A stretch of DNA of 22,258 nt from Gnetum montanum (GCA_015680685.1 MNCI01001423.1:5756-28013); one strand, 5' to 3'. Shown: positions 1 through 10,060, counted from the stretch's first letter. The notes: generated by a model from the sequence alone, not told the origin. Numbers and translations: made by a program.

Positions 1-460
1 TCCTTTCCATCTTTATATGTTAATTCATAGTGACACTTAGAGTAAAACTCTCTATGTGGGAGTGACAAACCTACTTGTATTTTCATGTATATAAAGTTAT
101 AGTATTGTTTATCAATGTTTACATGTAATGGGCTAAGTCCTAACTACTTGAGGAATTCTCTATGCTCCACTATGATTGGGTCCTTAGGGTCATATACATG
201 AGTGGATTCCTATTTCAAGGCCATGGAAACGATGTTGTGCAATAAAATAGTTGAGGTAAAAGGCATAAAATATGTAAAACCAATTAATTAGTAAGTTGAT
301 GAAAACTTTAATTTTAAATTTTAATTTAAAAAATTAATTTAATCATGTGGCATAGAACTATAGCTTAAGAAGCTATAGCATAAAAAGGTCATAATGTGTG
401 AGGTTGCAACATATAAGTTGCAACTGTAATAAGAAAAATACAATTTTTCCAGTATTTGAT
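1..460. other. Unassigned AT-rich DNA
   Basis: No reading frame, RNA gene or recognisable repeat end was found here. The only local structure I can point to is a perfect 9-bp inverted repeat with a 3-nt loop at 358-378 (CTATAGCTT, AAG, AAGCTATAG). The segment may belong to an older mobile element whose other end lies outside the window. Confidence 0.5.
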
Positions 461-850
461 AACATGTGTGAAATAGGCTTGCTTTGGATAAGCTAGCTTG
501 TTTGAGGATAAATAGGTTAACTTCAATTAAGCTAGCTTGTTTGGTTGAAATAGGCTAGCTTAAAATAAGTTTGCTTATTTGAGGGTAAATAGGTTAACTT
601 CAATTAAGCTAGTTTATTTGGCTAAAATAGGTTCACTTAAAATAAGCTAGCTTGTTTGGCATAAGTAGGAAAAAACTTGCAAATAAACCAACAAATAAGC
701 TAGCTTATAAAGGCAAAGAACTACAAATAAGTTGGTAAATAAGCTAGCTTATATCATGTAAATAGGCTGAAAAATAGTAAATAAGCTAGCTTATATCAAG
801 AAAATAGGATAAAAAAATAATAAATAAGTTGGAAAATAAGCTAGCTTATT
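461..850. repeat. Degenerate tandem array built on the palindrome TAAGCTAGCTTA
   Basis: The hexamer GCTAGC occurs exactly eight times in about 355 bp (492, 531, 554, 646, 699, 743, 785 and 840), mostly inside a 12-14 bp palindrome, for example ATAAGCTAGCTTAT at 739-752. A unit of about 84 bp is duplicated at about 483-566 and 567-648; both copies carry the shared stretch AAATAGGTTAACTTCAATTA. The right half has shorter, irregular spacing. Similar but unamplified words occur at the edge of unit B (GCTAGC at 17364) and a relative near 20130. The array abuts the end of unit A, so it may be a local expansion of sequence that normally follows unit A. Confidence 0.75.
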
Positions 851-869
851 ATTGGTGACCATTCCAAAC

Positions 870-1479
870 TAGATTGCCAATGTGTTCAAACAAGGTTTAG
901 GCACTTGCTAGTCTCTGGCAACACCAAGGCTTAGATACCTCCACATAGACTTAGTAGTTATGAAACATACTAAATGTGAGTATGTGTTTGCAATTGTGAA
1001 TGTTAAAATGGTTGGGTTATGTATGAAACTGTAATTGACTTTCATGAAAGAAATTTGACTAACTTTGTCAAATACTATGAGTTGTTGAAGGTTCCTATTT
1101 TTTCCAATCACTTAGTCTATACAAACCATATAATACCTACTTGTAACAAATAAAATTTTATAAAAATATTTGAGCACAATTTTTCTAATCTACTCCTAAT
1201 TTCCCCCAAAGGGAAAGTTCCACAAGAAAACTAGAAATAGAGTGAGATTCAATGGACTTAGAAAGAGAAAGAAAAGAAAGAAAATTTTTGTGAAACCTCA
1301 AATATTTAAGAAAGATAAATTGACATGAGAAAATACTTTGCATTAAAGCTATTCCTAATTCAATAACTACAAATTGAACAAACTTTCTAAGCTCAATAAG
1401 CAATTTCATAAAGACAATCTTATTATATTATCAAAAATTGTTGTGTAAACTACAACGTATGAGTCTCTATTTTGGCTAG
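870..1479 (-). repeat. Repeat unit A, minus orientation, distal part (split by the gypsy insertion)
   Basis: This segment is the reverse complement of about 19402-19990, roughly 80% identical by eye over its whole length. Shared landmarks include the words around 900-955 (TTGCTAGTCTCT, then AACACCAAGGC), the stretch GATTCAATGGACTTAGAAAG at about 1247, and TCTATTTTGGCTAG at the insertion edge. The rest of the unit resumes at 14525. Unit A carries a TATA box and resembles an LTR or promoter-bearing repeat, but I could not define TG/CA ends or a primer site. No coding potential was seen; the short minus-strand frames here are not preserved in the other copy. Confidence 0.85.
1475..1479. repeat. 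Left target-site duplication (GCTAG)
   Basis: GCTAG sits directly before the TG of the left LTR. CCTAG sits directly after the CA of the right LTR at 14525-14529. The empty paralogue reads GCTAG followed by TTAATAG (reverse complement of about 19395-19406), which shows that a 5-bp duplication with one later change is the simplest reading. Five base pairs is the usual length for Ty3/gypsy integration. Confidence 0.85.
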
Positions 1480-1633
1480 TGATAAAGCATCAATTGGCCA
1501 CATCGACGGGCCCCCATTGAAATGGCCTTGTCGATGAGCCCCTATATGTGGTGTTGCCCCATCAATGGGGCCACATCGACATAGCATTTGCTACTTAGAC
1601 AAGGCCTCATCGACACAGCCCTAGAACAAAAAC

Positions 1634-1641
1634 TATAAATA
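1634..1641 (+). promoter_or_regulatory. TATA box of the 5' LTR
   Basis: TATAAATA is preserved at the equivalent place in the 3' LTR (13775-13782) despite LTR divergence. By the usual TATA spacing, transcription would start near 1665, making U3 only about 185 bp. Confidence 0.75.
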
Positions 1642-2157
1642 TGAGCTCCCAGCCATGTTTATGGGCATTAGATGCATAGTAGTAGCTAACATCTTGTAGT
1701 TTTTACATTTGAAAGTTAGAATATTTCTCCCAAGTGCCCATAGAAGGAGTCAATAAGTGTACAAATCTTTATTTGAGCATTGTTGTACCTAAGTATTACA
1801 ATGTGTATGGTAATAAAGATGAGCTTCTTCTTGATAAACCTTGTAGCATTTTGGATAGTTTAAATATTTATTTATGCATTTAATGCTTTTAGTTAATTAT
1901 TTAATTTTCTCTAGTAATTAAGCTAATTAGGCAAGATAAGCTAGATAGATTAAATATATAAGTATGACTGCTTCAATCGTAACACATATTCACTTGGTAA
2001 TCCTAGTAGTGTTATTGCTTGGTACATCCAGTAGCGTAGCACTTGGTAACCTAGCAGTGGATACATGGGTTTAGAACATGTACAGAAAGTGGGAATGGAT
2101 GCTTATGTTAGGATTAGTTAGAGACTAGTTAGTTAATTAATTTAAGTTAGTCATTAA

Positions 2158-2160
<3 letters not shown>

Positions 2161-2200
<40 letters not shown>
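2161..2200. repeat. (TC)n microsatellite inside the 5' LTR
   Basis: Nineteen uninterrupted TC units. The 3' LTR carries an interrupted, shorter run at 14251-14286, so the tract has changed length since insertion. Confidence 0.95.
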
Positions 2201-2201
<1 letters not shown>

Positions 2202-2438
2202 AAGCACCCAAAAACATAAAACATAAAATGATAAAAATGATATGCCTCAATTACTCTTAACCATACCATTATGCTTCACAAGTGTAATTGAGAAGACAAT
2301 GAATGACCTTAGGGCAAGGTTCACTTCCAATAAGACTAGTGTACTAGAAATTGTAATGTCCATGGAATTTGACTAGATCACGCATGAATACTTTGTGATT
2401 CATATGGTTGGGTGTAGGGGTACCTCGCTACTCATCAT

Positions 2439-2456
2439 TGGTGCCATTGTTGAGGA
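2439..2456 (+). other. Primer-binding site, tRNA-Asp type
   Basis: TGGTGCCATTGTTGAGGA starts one base after the LTR end. Compared with the complement of the plant tRNA-Asp 3' end (TGGCGCCGTTGCCGGGGA, recalled, not searched) it matches 13 of 18 bases, and all five differences are C-to-T or G-to-A. The related second element has a primer site at the same one-base offset. Confidence 0.8.
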
Positions 2457-2587
2457 CTTTGTTTGTTGAAACGTGTGCTATCTAGGATCAGTGAATATTA
2501 TTAATATCATTGGACAAACTCAACGTCAACATCACTCTCACATGACATGTAACTACTAAGCACACTAATAATTTTATTTGTTGCAAA

Positions 2588-5056
2588 ATGTCTTCTTCCC
2601 ACAAGCATGAAGATGTTAAACCACTAGTTCCACATGAGTGCAAAGTGCTATATACTCATCCAAATGAGTATGTACTAGAGTATACCTTCATTCTACATTA
2701 GGATGAACAACTGCAATGGCATGATATGGAGGGCAAAATTGCATTTTCTCCTAATCAATCTATGCCAGAGATGCTATTTCAAATCCTTAAAAAGTTGGGC
2801 ATCTCGAATCTTCATGAGGAATATGTTGTAAATGATCATGACACTTAAAACTATCATCCCACTAAAACACAACACAAGCAAGATTGACACCAAGTGAAGC
2901 ACTATGAGTTTACAAAGGGAAAACATTTCACTAATCCCTTATTCTTCCTAAATCATGATGACAATGAGGATCCTCCCTTTGAAGGTTCTCAACATGAAGA
3001 TTCTCCACCTCCTATTATTGTTAATGAGTGTGTGACCCTAAATCTGCAATCCACTATTCATAAACTAGGTTCAAGAAAAAGTGAAAATCAAGGTAGGAAC
3101 TCGAGTAAACATAACAATGGCAAAGGATCTAAGGATGGTGGTCGTAATGAATGAAGAGGTGGTGGTGGACAGTGTAGTGGTGGTGGTGGTCCACCTTCCT
3201 CTTCATCCTCTTCATCCAATTCTGAACATTCCTCTTCATCTTTTGGTTCTCATAAAAGCCACCATCAAAATAATTATGATGAAGGTGATCAATGAGACAA
3301 TAGAGATCGTCAAGGCCATCAAGAACATAGAGGTGACAAAAACCATCATTGATCTCATCAACATAATTATGATGATGAACCTCTATTAGTGACTACAAGA
3401 ATGCTCAACATTGTAGAGGCAATAAAGATCCCAACTAGGCATATGAAAGATAGCCAAATCAAGTGCTTAGACATGAATAAGATCCCACAATTTGAGGGGG
3501 GATACAATTCTGATCCATAGAATCATCTACAAGCTTTCCACAATGCCTGTTCCTTATAGAACATTGAAAATAACTAGAAAAAACTTAATCTTTTCCCCAA
3601 GATACTCATTAAGAAAGCTAAAAGCTGATACCAGTCCTTGGAACTAGAATCCATTCACCAATGGAGTACGATGTTAGAGCTATTTAATGATAAATACCAG
3701 ATGTACTCCAAAGTGTCTAATCTGGGAAGGAAAATCCAAGGCTAGAAAAAAGGAACACATGAACCCTTGGATACTACCATAGGTAGATATTATTCACTCT
3801 TACATCGATGCCCTAAGCATGGTTATTCTCAAAGGAAACAACTCCGCCACATCATAGATGGGCTTAGAGCAAAAACTAGAAGAACTCTTGGGGTTTATGC
3901 CCAAGGGAGACTATCTAAATTAAGAGCTCATCAGTTCCAAAGGCTTATAGAGCACATAGAAAAAGTAGAAGGTGAGTTGCAAAAAAGGGAAAGTGCAAAA
4001 GAGTATAATAGGAATCCTTTCATCAGGAAACGAGAGGTCTGATTTTGTGACAAGGAGTCACCACTCGATGAAGTGGTAAACAAGAAAACCTTGCCCATCC
4101 AATAATCTATTTTTGATATTTTGTCAAAGGTTGATAAATTATGGGCCTCGTTGGATGAAAAATTCCAAAATACTATGAAGATTGTTAAAGGATCCAAAGA
4201 GCAAAATAGTGATCATAACTACAAGAGGTGAAAAGAAGCTGAACATACCTACCAAAAAGGAAAGGGCAAAGCTACTGTAGTAGAGAAAGTTGTGGAGATA
4301 GACTTTGAAGATGATAATGATTAGAACATTTGTTAATATGAACATCCAAAGGGGTGTTTTTCTATGGTTTCACACTTACAAGAGTCCGGGGTGTACACAT
4401 TGAATCCTCGACTAGCACGTAGGTAGGCACCCAGACAATTGCCTTATCCTCAAGGAAATCCAAGGTAGTTCCACAAACAACAATAAGCTTATTATCCAAG
4501 TGGAGCTCCACCATAGCCATATGAACAATACCAATAGTGGAACCAACCATAATCATGGGGAATTCCACTACTGAGGTAGCAATATCCTTACAGGTAACCA
4601 GATCTATATGGGTACTATGTTTAGTAGCACATCTCTCCTCGAAGTTTTGCAAGCCATGCCTCATTTCAACATCACTATTACTCTCTAGAGTACCATCAAA
4701 CACATTCACCATCTACCTGAAGGGAGAACCCATACCCATACCACCCTCCATATCTGTTTGCACATATACCTTCGCCCTCAACCCAGTTACCTTCTACTCC
4801 ATCCATGCAAAGAGAAATTCCTTCACAACCACAGCAACAAAATGCTATGAGGGTAGTACATTCACAATCGGCTTTCTAGTTGAGTGGTTTGGATAATCGA
4901 TCCAAGAAGCAACCCTTTTTCCAACCCAATAGTCCTTCCAAACCCTCACAACTTAATGCGACTAGTCGTCCTACATCTCTAACACCCTCATCCTCTACAT
5001 CAAACACCTTCTAGTGCCTTTCAAAAATCAAATGCTGCCTTGGATCTATATTATGA
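2588..5056 (+). pseudogene. gag: gag pseudogene (single frame, many stops)
   Basis: Gag forms the virus-like particle that packages the element RNA. From ATG 2588 one frame runs about 820 codons with no obvious frameshift, interrupted only by stops that mostly read as mutated Gln, Arg or Trp codons. The N-terminal part matches the second element's gag. A Gly/Ser/His-rich low-complexity stretch lies at about 3140-3300. The Retrotrans_gag core follows at about 3479-3960, with recognisable words IPQFEGGYNSDP, LFPKILIKKAKS, SIHQWSTMLELF and LLHRCPKHGY, the last close to the RCPHHG motif typical of Athila/Tat gag. Its C-terminus is Pro/Gln/Tyr-rich (about 4380-4860). I found no CCHC zinc knuckle. 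The frame ends just before protease, which is in another frame. The start is supported by conservation of ATG and context in the second element. Confidence 0.88.
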
Positions 5057-5145
5057 TGTTAACTCATGTTGTTTCCAATTGGATCAAGGTTGGCAATCTT
5101 CTCACAAAAAGATCTGAACCAAGAAGTCCTCTCATTTACCTATAG

Positions 5146-5500
5146 ATCGTTGGACATAAGCCATGCAAGGCTCTTCTTAATTTTGGTTCTGGTGTCAATT
5201 TCATCTCTCATGACATGTACAAGGCCTAGAACCTACCACCTCTCAATAAAAGCAACATCCATTTAGAATTGGCAAACCAATCAATTACTTTTCCTCTAGG
5301 ATTAGTGGAGGACACTCTAACCATAGTTAGTGGGTGGTCCTATCTTGCTGATTTTCTAGTGATCAAGGTTGAAAATTGCAAAGTGACTTTCCCATCAGTA
5401 TGGGAAGGGCTTGGTTAAGCACAATCAATGCACATATGGGCATAAGGGATCTCTCCTTGGAAATCTCCAAGGAAAATGAATTTGAAAAGTTAGAGAAGAA
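5146..5500 (+). pseudogene. pol pseudogene: aspartic protease domain, dead
   Basis: The retropepsin that would cleave Gag-Pol is recognisable in two frames. In the first, the words HKPCKALLNFGSGVNFIS (about 5155-5208) correspond to the active-site region; the catalytic Asp of D-x-G-[AS] is Asn (codon AAT at 5179-5181). The flap and core region follows (LELANQSITFPLGLVEDT, about 5265-5320). After a frameshift near 5390 the C-terminal motif reads PISMGRAWLSTINAHMG, the equivalent of the usual ILGRPWL stretch. The domain lies between gag and the linker to reverse transcriptase, as in other OTA-clade elements. Confidence 0.85.
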
Positions 5501-5938
5501 GCGTACTCCATGTATCACATACAGTGATAACGGGTACAATTGCATGTAAAAGATTTGATCCATCAAAAGTACATACATCAAAGCATGTAATCAGTGTGCA
5601 CAAGAGATAGATATTCAAAGGTATCTATACATAGCAGTCACAAAACAAGAGGGCACCCAATGGCTGATAGTTGACTTAGATAGCAACACATTATCCATGG
5701 AACCAACTGAGAGCCTAACATGTGCTTATGTTGAAAGCATGGATGAACTTAAGCAAGTTCATCACCAACTCTCTAATGATGAAGATGATGATACTTCTTA
5801 GGGAGAATTAGAAACCCCTGATAACTTCAACCATGAGCCCTTAGAGCTAAAAAATCTACTGGCTAGCATGGAATATGCATTTTTAAACAATGGTAAACTA
5901 GTCATAAGTAATGCCAAACTTGCTCTTAAACAAAAAAA
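5501..5938 (+). pseudogene. pol pseudogene: linker between protease and reverse transcriptase
   Basis: This acidic, poorly conserved stretch is in poor condition, with stops and frame changes. Near its end the words EPLELKNLLASMEYAFL (about 5840-5885) match the linker motif that precedes RT in Athila/Tat polyproteins. A run of seven A residues at about 5933-5939 coincides with a frame change into the next conserved block (WSTTFAWSYLKLTRIDP). No separate domain is recognised. Confidence 0.6.
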
Positions 5939-6720
5939 GAGCTGTTAAAGGTGGTTAGTAAATGGTCAACAACCTTTGCTTGGTCATATCTTAAGCTAAC
6001 AAGAATCGATCCAAGGATATGCCAACATCGCATTTACACCGACCTAGCCATGAAGTCAAGAAGGAAGCCTTAGAGGTAGCTAAACCCCAAATTGAAGCAT
6101 ATCATCAATTTAAAGATCATTTTCCATTGTCATTTGTGGATCAAGTGTTGGACACCATATTGGGGCATTGCCATTATAGCTTCTTGAATGGTTATAGTGG
6201 CTATAACTAAATCCAAATTGTGCTAGAAGATTAGGCCAAGACAACATTCACGAGTCCTTGGAGGACTTTTGCATATTGTAAGATGCCATTCAGTCTCTAC
6301 AATGCCCCTATAACATTTCAACGCATGGTCCTTAGTATTTTCCAACAGCAAATTAGCAGTGGTTTGGAAGTCTTCATGGACAACTTCTCCACCTATAGAG
6401 CAATGTTTGACCAAGCCTTGGACTGCCTTGAGCAAGTACTAAAAAGATGTGTAGAAACAAATCTATGGCTCAACTGGCAAAAAAGTCACCTCATGGTCTA
6501 ATAAGGCATTGTTTTGGACATCGAATTTCACAAGAAGGGATTGAGGTAGACCTAGAAAAGATAAGGGTCATCCAAGGAATTACATGCCAACTAAAGATAG
6601 TCAAAGATATTAGATCATTCCTTGGACATATTGGCTACTACCAGCAATTCATAGAGAATTTCTTTAAGATTGTAAAGCCATTAGTTGAGTTGAAGAAGAA
6701 AGATTCTCTGTTCATCTAGA
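5939..6720 (+). pseudogene. pol pseudogene: reverse transcriptase, internally deleted and catalytically dead
   Basis: RT copies element RNA into DNA. The pre-RT block (RIDPRICQHRIYTD, then RLNPK) is followed after about 6105 directly by KDHFPLSFVDQVLD, so the fingers segment that normally carries the WVSPV...PKK...R.CIDYRKLN motifs (about 60-70 codons) is missing. Motif A reads FLNGYSGYN instead of FLDGYSGYN (codon 6187-6189). The YMDD-type box reads FMDNFS instead of FMDDFS (6382-6384). The palm continues through MPFSLYNAPITFQR, and a frameshift near 6500 leads into GHRISQEGIEVDLEKI and the thumb-side block DIRSFLGHIGYYQQFIENF. The identification is secure; the protein could not work. Confidence 0.92.
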
Positions 6721-7156
6721 CTAAGGAATGTGAACATGCATTCTAATAGTTGAAGGAAAAACTCATAGAAACTCCAATTCTACAGGCACCAGACTAGTCC
6801 AGACCATTTCACATAATGATGAACACATCTAATTATGCATTGGGAGCTGTGATTAGGTAGTTGGATGATAAAAAACCTCCATATTACATCCACTATGTGA
6901 GCTGAAGTAAGATAGAATTACATCATAGCTAAAAAAATAACTAATGGTAGTGGTGTATGCTCTCAATAAGTTCAGATACTATGTGCTTGGCTATAAAATA
7001 ATTGAGCACATAGATCATAGTGACATCCACTTCTTGATGAATAAGCTAATGGTGAGCCCTCATATCATACAGTGGATCATGATCTTGCAAAAATTAAATC
7101 TCATTATGGTAGATCAAAAAGGAATTGAGAATGTGGTTGCTGACCACCTCTCTTGA
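6721..7156 (+). pseudogene. pol pseudogene: RNase H domain
   Basis: RNase H degrades the RNA strand during reverse transcription. The first catalytic block reads MMNTSNYALGAVI, where DASDYALGAV is usual; both Asp are Asn (first at 6822-6824). The TEKELLAVVYAL block is present only as a degraded form before VVVYALNKFRYYVLGYK, and a frameshift lies between these two blocks. The later Asp motif is kept (HIDHSDIHFL), and the C-terminal tether ends with GIENVVADHLS at about 7120-7155. From 6944 the same frame continues without shift into integrase. Confidence 0.88.
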
Positions 7157-8749
7157 TTAAGATAGGATAACAAAGGGGAGGAGAGCCCACTCTTTGATTA
7201 GTTTCCAAATGAACTCCTCCTTATAGGAGCAATAAATGATCAAGTTCCCCTAGAAAAAAAATGGTATGATGGAATCCTCACTTACCTTCTCTCTCAAGAG
7301 ATGCCATAAGATCTTGGCTTTAGAAAGAAGTAACAATTTCTTCATCAGGCCAAATACTTCATGAAAATCAATGGACACCTCTACAAGGTGTGCACCGATG
7401 ACCTAATTCGTTGGTGTGTCCCTGATGAAGATCAACTACACCTTCTCTAGGATGCTCACGAAGGGCCTTGCAGAGGCCACTATGTAGGGAGATGCATGGT
7501 CATAAAAATCTTGATGGTAGGATACTATTGGCCTACAATATTTAGGAATGTCCACCAGTTTGTCTGATCTTGTAAACGTTGTCAACAAGATGGTGGGATG
7601 ACCACTTGAATGAAAGGTCCTTAACAATGGATTCAACCACTAGAGCCTTTTGACATATGGGGCATTAACTTCATGGGTCCCATCACACCCATGTTTAATA
7701 GAAAGGGGTATATCATCATAGCAATCAACTACTGCACAAAATGAAAAAAAGCAGTAGCCGTCACTGATTGTACATCATCCACTGCTGCTAGATTTGTACA
7801 AAGACATGTTGTAAATAGGTTTGGGATACCATGTGCACTAATTTATAATAACGGAACTCATTTTATAGGTTCCACTTTTAGAAAGCTAATGCTACATTTA
7901 GGGGTTGAACATAAATTAACAACACTCTATCAACCCCAAGCCAATGGTTAAGCAAAGGTAACTAACCAAGAGATCACAAAGATCCTAACAAGGACCATAA
8001 GTAAACATAGAAGAGATTGGAGCACAAAACTCAACGATGCCCTATGGGCCTACTTCTTAACATGGAAAATCCTTATTAGCTACTCTCCCTACAAACTATT
8101 GTATGGAAAACTTCCAATGCTCTCGATTCAATCTGAGCTCCGTACACTCTTAATAGCCTATGACCTGAATCTTAACCTAAGCCTAGCACCAAAAGAAAGA
8201 CTAATCAACCTCAATGTGCTAGATGAAAATCAACTGATGACCCTATCTTTGAATGAAGTGCACAAGGCATTCAACAAGCAATGACATGACCAAAGCATAT
8301 GGAAAATGAAATTCCAATTGGGAGATAAGGTTCTTTACTAGAATCCCACACATGTACCTTAGAAAATAAAATTCCAAACAATGTGGGAAGGACCTTATAT
8401 AATTGCTAAAACCCTTTCTTCTGGGGCCATGACCATATACAAATTTGAAAGCCCGAATAAAAAGCACTTGGTCAACATCCAACAAGTAAAGCTTTTCCTA
8501 GAACCAACACAAGCTAGTGTAACAACTACCTTAACGAATGGACAACCACATTCAAGTTTTCAAATCTCCTCCTTCCAACTCAGTCATGGGGTAGATGGCC
8601 ATCCATGCCAATTATCCATATGGTTCTTCATTTTTTCTATTTTTATTATTTTTCACATTTTTTATTTTGCAATTTATTTATTTTACAACTTATTGATTTT
8701 TTTAAAATTTTTCCATTTTACACCATTTTTTGTTCTACACCATCATTAG
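7157..8749 (+). pseudogene. pol pseudogene: integrase, all three catalytic acids lost
   Basis: Integrase inserts the cDNA into the genome. One frame runs from 6944 to 8749 with stops but no shift. The HHCC zinc finger is seen at about 7448-7585 (DAHEGPCRGHYVGR, then CKRCQQ). The catalytic core has WGINFMGP (Asp to Asn at 7667-7669), YNNGTHF in place of SDNGTHF (Asp to Asn at 7847-7849), and in the QANG-block a Lys codon at 7955-7957 where Glu is expected; the second and third positions are spaced exactly as DD35E. The C-terminal GPY/F-type motif MWEGPYIIAKTLSSGA and VNIQQVKLFL are kept (about 8378-8505). The stretch after 8510 becomes low-complexity and hydrophobic and is probably not original coding. 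No chromodomain is seen. Confidence 0.93.
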
Positions 8750-9964
8750 TACATTTGAATCTTTATTGAATATTTCACACTTTCTTCTATACTTTTTTTT
8801 GTTTTATTTAAGTGTGGTTTTCAATTTTTTGCTAATAAAAGTGCTTTATTGCCAATAGGACACAATGGTGTTGTAGCTGCTACTAATGATGGTTTGTACT
8901 TAATGTTTGGTTTGCTATTGTTTGGTTTCTATTTTTGAATTTTTGTACCGATAGCTTAGTCATGGCTTCTTTTTCATGGAATAGGCAATGAGTCCACGAC
9001 ATCTGCCCATCCACAAACTCTATGGTTTTGCTTGTTCTAAAAGTTTGAGGTTCCTTTCATTAAATCAACTTTTAATAAATTTGTGACCTTGGTAGTTTTT
9101 GAAATTTGGAAGGATTCAAAGGTTTGAACAGGGTGTGACTTCAAGGGGACTCAATACTCTTTGTACTTTTCTACTTACTTGAGTGCTTGAGTATTTTTCA
9201 TGGACTTCTTACCGTTACATTCCAACTACTAAATAAGAAGTCAAATAAAGTCTTTGCATACTGTGGTTTCCATCCAAAAAATAAAAATAATAATAATAAT
9301 GAAACAAATTTTTAAAAAAAGAAAAAAATGAGGGAAATTCAAAGCACATCCCTTAGACAAATAAATGGGCTACAAGCACTACTTATGGGACTAGAAAGAC
9401 ATGCACGCATGCCTAAAGGTCCCCTCTAACTAAGGCCCTCTCTCATTCCTACTTTTCTTTTCTTCTCTTTATGGAATAGTGGTTGTTTTGNCTATCCATA
9501 ACTCACTTCACTATAGATGTCCACATTCTTAATTCCATATCTTGGTTTGACATATTTGAATTCTTAGGTAGAATTTTCCAGGTTTTGGTCCTTATCTTTC
9601 ATTGACCATTAGTCACCTATGGGGCCTACAGACTTCTTAGGTTGAGGTTATGCAAGGGAAAAATGGGAATGTACTTGCTATGGGAAGGACCTACTTGCAT
9701 ATCCCTTGGTTAGGTTTGTTAAGTACCTTATCCCTAGAAATTCTTGCACCCGGAATCTTTCATACATCCATCTTCCACATCAAACCATGTGCTCCTTTAC
9801 ATATTTTGTTCATTAAATATATTCTCCATCAACTTTTTAATTGTTAAGCTTTCAAAGATCCTCTTCAATGATTTTATCATATTCTTGGCTATTCTAGAAT
9901 TCCATTGATTCCAATTTCATTGAAAAATTCATTATATTTTTGGAGATATTCAACTTTGAAAATT
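8750..9964 (+). other. Non-coding spacer between integrase and the 3' module
   Basis: About 1.2 kb with T-rich and A-rich tracts (for example an AATAAT run near 9285-9300) and no sustained reading frame on either strand. AAGTGTGGTTTT at about 8810 weakly resembles a decayed polypurine-tract word. Position 9491 is an undetermined base. Long gaps after pol are usual in Athila/Tat elements. Confidence 0.6.
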
Positions 9965-10060
9965 TTGGCCAATGGGCCCCATCAATGGAGTAGACCTGTA
10001 TACAAGGCCCTATATATGGGGCCCCATTGATGTGGAGGAAAAATAGTATAAATAGGCACA
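9965..10060 (+). promoter_or_regulatory. Internal LTR-U3-like module with TATA box
   Basis: GCCCCATCAATGG at 9976-9988 is identical to LTR 1556-1568, and GGCCCCATTGATGTGG (about 10019-10035) resembles the U3 words of the 3' LTR. TATAAATA at 10047-10054 is the same TATA octamer as in the LTRs. The motif-to-TATA distance is 71 bp here against 78 bp in the 5' LTR. The module lies about 440 bp upstream of the 3' reading frame, so it could drive a separate transcript; it could also be a fragment of an old nested LTR. No expression evidence is available from sequence. Confidence 0.6.

Larger units (their letters stand above)
1480..2437 (+). repeat. 5' LTR of the gypsy element (958 bp)
   Basis: It begins TGATAAAGCATC and ends CTACTCATCA, paired with TGATGAAGCGTT...CTACACATCA in the 3' copy. 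U3 is short: the TATA box lies about 155 bp from the left end and is preceded by GC-richer repeats of the type CCCCATCAATGGGG and CATCGAC. Downstream are AT-rich stretches and a long CT microsatellite. Compared with the 3' copy it has a longer CT run and about 30 extra bases near 2010-2045 (a partial repeat of the CTTGGTA-type words), which explains most of the length difference (958 versus 920 bp). Confidence 0.95.

Noticed and set aside
908-1409. Short minus-strand frames in unit A
   Set aside because: The corresponding stretch in the plus copy of unit A does not keep these frames, so they are chance openings.
4362-4896. Open frames of 116 and 119 residues on the two strands over the gag tail
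   Set aside because: Both are out of frame or antisense to the gag frame, which explains the region as a Pro/Gln/Tyr-rich tail with mutated Gln codons.
9491-9491. Undetermined base inside the element
   Set aside because: It is a single base-call gap in a non-coding spacer, with no biological meaning.
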